59,346 nt of DNA from an uncultured Bacteroidaceae bacterium. Lineage in GTDB: Bacteria; Bacteroidota; Bacteroidia; Bacteroidales; Bacteroidaceae. The notes beneath the pieces were generated by a model, which was not told the DNA's origin, did not search any database, and saw nothing but the letters and a program-made list of their open reading frames with translations. The position numbers and the translations under genes are program-made. Positions 58,857 to 59,346 of this stretch are shown piece after piece (positions within the stretch are counted from its first letter, which is position 1; each line of letters opens with the position of its first letter). The stretch spans positions 1-59,346 of the forward strand of contig CAJOGQ010000003.1 of assembly GCA_905234125.1 (NCBI GenBank), written 5' to 3'.

Positions 58857-59346
58857 AGAAAACGATATTGACAATGTTTGTGTGCATGGTTGCAAGCATG
58901 ACCTTCGCACAGTCCAAATTTGCCTCCAAGGTGAAAAAGGGACTTATTTCTGTGAACACCTACGACAAGCAAGGTGACCTGCTGCATCAGGGTATGGGAT
59001 TCTATGTGGGTGCCAATGGAGAGGCTATTGCCGACTACCGGGTGTTCAAGGGCGCCTACAAAGCCACCGTGATTGACGCCAATGGCAAGCAGGAGGATGT
59101 GGATTGCATTTGGGGTGCTGACGATGCTTACTCGCTGGTGCGGTTCAAAGTGAAGACCAAAGGCAACGCCATCATACCTTCAGTCACCTCATTTCAGCCG
59201 ATGAAATCGACACTTTATGTATTGAAGGTGGCTGATGGAGGCAAGCTGGAGAGCGATCAGGTCACCGTGGCCGACACATCGATGATTCAGGGCAAATATG
59301 TCTATTACGGACTCGACAAGCAGTTGGACAGCAAGATGATGGGTGC
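58853..59346 (+). CDS. Exported protein, cut by right edge
   Basis: From ATG at 58853 the frame stays open for 164 codons to the window end. It has a signal peptide (MKKTILTMFVCMVASMTFAQ), then a beta-rich region (GLISVNTYDKQGDLLHQG, FYVGANGEAIADYRVFKG). The look is that of a degenerate trypsin-like (S1C) domain; Bacteroidales often have a TPR protein with such an N-terminus after recN. This is a loose resemblance, not a firm assignment. Confidence 0.65.
   Translation, partial: MKKTILTMFVCMVASMTFAQSKFASKVKKGLISVNTYDKQGDLLHQGMGFYVGANGEAIADYRVFKGAYKATVIDANGKQEDVDCIWGADDAYSLVRFKVKTKGNAIIPSVTSFQPMKSTLYVLKVADGGKLESDQVTVADTSMIQGKYVYYGLDKQLDSKMMG

Noticed and set aside
1..59346. Prophage, integrative element or defence island
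   Set aside because: No integrase, phage structural gene, toxin-antitoxin pair or restriction enzyme was found; the orphan methyltransferase alone is not enough.

Overview
The window looks like a chromosomal segment of an anaerobic Bacteroidales bacterium, most likely a Prevotellaceae (Prevotella/Segatella-like) gut or rumen organism. The basis is: promoters of the Bacteroidetes type (TTG, 19-20 nt, TAnnTTTG) before most transcription units; start sites without clear Shine-Dalgarno sequences; a B. subtilis-type three-gene fumarate reductase; a succinate CoA-transferase; a glycine-lipid acyltransferase pair; and several Bacteroidetes-only families (DUF4292, DUF2851, DUF4835, DUF4956). No rRNA, CRISPR array, prophage or SusC/SusD pair is present. 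The only mobile-element gene is a Y1/REP-type transposase cut by the left edge.

Layout: 1-431 transposase (partial). 511-4153 fumarate reductase frdCAB. 4484-8860 dut, TPR, DUF4292 and EnvC-like operon. 9015-13283 dgt, sodB, xthA and the CoA-transferase. 13433-15386 glycine-lipid acyltransferases. 15607-19933 capsule export operon (six-SLBB Wza-like protein, Wzz-like protein, PHP tyrosine phosphatase). 19947-22821 dapB, lepB, wbqC-like operon. 22946-25741 DUF2851, tRNA-Trp, tRNA-Arg and a P-loop nucleoside kinase. 25964-27466 degenerate sensor kinase. 27643-29632 argB, an ECF sigma factor and its probable anti-sigma partner. 29851-31231 greA, HIT and hotdog genes. 31408-35127 TPR protein and plug-less beta-barrel. 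35271-37930 orphan DNA methyltransferase and nadB. 37961-42209 M16 protease and PBP4. 42374-46410 VTC/DUF4956/DUF2490/Cthe_2159-like surface cluster. 46468-56079 hemicellulose-type CAZymes and esterases. 56239-59346 DUF4835, recN and a partial secreted protein.

Physiology: frdCAB with the CoA-transferase fits succinate/propionate fermentation. The GH31, GH3 and two esterase genes fit hemicellulose side-chain removal in the periplasm. Capsule export, glycine lipids and the VTC cluster all act at the cell envelope.

The most unusual content is the non-coding and repeat architecture. (1) Heptanucleotide tandem repeats of several unrelated sequences lie in at least a dozen gene-flanking regions. 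The same 7-nt period appears inside the signal-peptide codons of seven secreted proteins and in a linker of PBP4. (2) Arrays of 22-nt hairpin units lie at three intergenic loci, each next to a GAATTCTGAGTCA-type block. (3) Short imperfect mini-elements have a conserved core flanked by inverted heptamer arms. I know of no described system that explains all three, but no database search was possible.
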